NCBI GenBank assembly: GCA_016839545.1
Contig: JAEOUB010000333.1
Span: forward strand, 1-6,925
DNA length: 6,925 bases
Direction of reading: 5' to 3'
Source: Candidatus Kariarchaeota archaeon
GTDB taxonomy: Archaea; Asgardarchaeota; Heimdallarchaeia; Heimdallarchaeales; Kariarchaeaceae
A model generated the notes under the pieces. It was not told the origin of the DNA and searched no databases. It saw nothing but the letters and a program-made list of their open reading frames with translations. The position numbers and the translations under genes are program-made. Of the stretch, positions 6,336 to 6,925 are shown piece by piece. The first letter of the stretch is position 1, and the number at the start of each line of letters is the position of its first letter.

Positions 6336-6357
6336 TGAGGTCATCCCCGCACTCTTA

Positions 6358-6858
6358 GTGAGGTTGCTTAGAAATAAAATATTGCTAACTTCCTTGGTTA
6401 CGATTTTTGTGATCGCTGGAATGTTTCCGATATCAATTGTTGCACAGCCCAAAGAAATGACAAAATTGAGCTCTGAAAATGCCCAGATCTATGTCGAGGT
6501 GCGAGACGCCTTTTACGCTGATCTTGACGGAGATGGATTGGAAGATGATGTCCACACATACATCTACCTCAAACTCACAGGCTCTAAAAATTTCAATTTT
6601 GATTACTACCTGACCTTAACATTGCCTTCAGGCCACGATTTCCTGTTTGGTTGGAATATCAAGACCTGGAATATGAATGAGATCCGGCTCAATTCTTCAC
6701 TCCTTGATACTGCACTGGAACCCGGTTGGTACCATCTTCATGTAGAAATTATTCTGAAAACTGGTGGACTGGCCTATATCGATGAGGAGCATATCTTTGA
6801 TCCTCCGGGTACAGGGTCATCAGGGTCTGGTGCAAGAGGATTTACCGAAGCCTGGTAA
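6358..6858 (+). CDS. Small secreted protein of unknown function with DxDxDG motif
   Basis: I chose GTG 6358 (166 residues) over the in-frame GTG at 6319. It opens a canonical signal peptide (MRLLRNKILLT, a hydrophobic core, and IVAQP near residue 30), and the TATA box at 6328-6335 would lie inside the gene if the earlier start were used. The mature part has a beta-rich core. 'DLDGDGLEDD' (Asp55, 57, 59, 63, 64) looks like a calcium-binding loop of the dockerin/thrombospondin-3 type. Further strands follow ('DYYLTLTLPSGHDFLFGW', 'GWYHLHVEIILKTGG'). The end, 'FDPPGTGSSGSG' and on, is Gly/Ser-rich with no membrane anchor. It may be released or held by another surface protein. Function is unknown; I have an impression that related proteins occur in Asgard archaea, which I cannot verify here. 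Confidence 0.75.
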   Translation: MRLLRNKILLTSLVTIFVIAGMFPISIVAQPKEMTKLSSENAQIYVEVRDAFYADLDGDGLEDDVHTYIYLKLTGSKNFNFDYYLTLTLPSGHDFLFGWNIKTWNMNEIRLNSSLLDTALEPGWYHLHVEIILKTGGLAYIDEEHIFDPPGTGSSGSGARGFTEAW

Positions 6859-6884
6859 TTGATTCGGGGTATTTTGTGGTTTAA

Positions 6885-6925
6885 ATGGCGGAGGGGTCAA
6901 TTCTAGATGAATTGGATTGGAAAAT
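6885..6925 (+). CDS. Possible start of another gene, cut by the window edge
   Basis: From the ATG at 6885 an open frame runs to the window end (MAEGSILDELDWK), a plausible cytoplasmic N-terminus. A competing start is ATG 6907 in another frame (MNWIGK), which has TTTAAATG at 6880-6887 about 24 bp upstream, as expected for a leaderless archaeal start. Too little sequence is present to choose or to name a product. Confidence 0.35.
   Translation, partial: MAEGSILDELDWK

Noticed and set aside
6319..6357. GTG 6319 as start of the secreted protein
   Set aside because: The TATA box lies downstream of it and the signal peptide is best formed from GTG 6358.
6209..6357. tRNA or small structured RNA in the intergenic region
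   Set aside because: No tRNA cloverleaf elements are visible; the only structure is the AT-rich inverted repeat, better explained as a regulatory site, terminator or element remnant.

Overview
The window looks archaeal. The evidence is TATA-box-like elements (TTTAAATA and relatives) about 25-35 bp upstream of start codons, one start that looks leaderless, purine-rich GGTGA-type ribosome binding sites inside the operon, a subtilisin-type surface protease with a C-terminal membrane anchor, and secreted proteins very rich in N-X-S/T glycosylation sequons. The moderate base composition and protein style (PKD-type surface protein, Lys/Ala-tract protein, DxDxDG-containing secreted protein) would fit an Asgard archaeon, perhaps of the Thorarchaeia type. 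That placement is inferred from style, not from a marker gene.

Left part (3-3365, + strand): the 3' end of a cell-surface protein with a PKD-like domain and a C-terminal anchor, then a complete multidomain subtilisin-family (S8) protease. The protease is secreted and C-terminally anchored, with an unusual ~125-residue insert in its catalytic domain. The two genes probably belong to one extracellular/surface function.

Middle (3330-3710, - strand): a compact small-heat-shock (Hsp20/alpha-crystallin-like) protein gene. It is convergent with the protease gene, its 3' end overlaps that gene by 36 bp, and it is divergent from the operon that follows.

Right-centre (3760-6208, + strand): a tight three-gene operon. 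It holds an unrecognised cytoplasmic protein with a repeated KKA tract, a solitary beta-class DNA methyltransferase (SPPY type, probably N4-cytosine), and SurE (5'/3'-nucleotidase). The junctions are 0 bp and 4 bp, so the genes are almost certainly co-transcribed.

Right end (6209-6925): a ~150-bp non-coding region with a long interrupted inverted repeat running into a strong TATA box, then a small secreted protein of unknown function with a Ca2+-loop-like DLDGDGLEDD motif, then what may be the first codons of another gene cut off by the window edge. I see no rRNA, tRNA, CRISPR array, insertion sequence or integrase. No complete new system stands out. The most unusual items are the inverted repeat at 6249-6330, the cysteine-bearing insert in the protease, and the Lys/Ala protein-methyltransferase-SurE operon.
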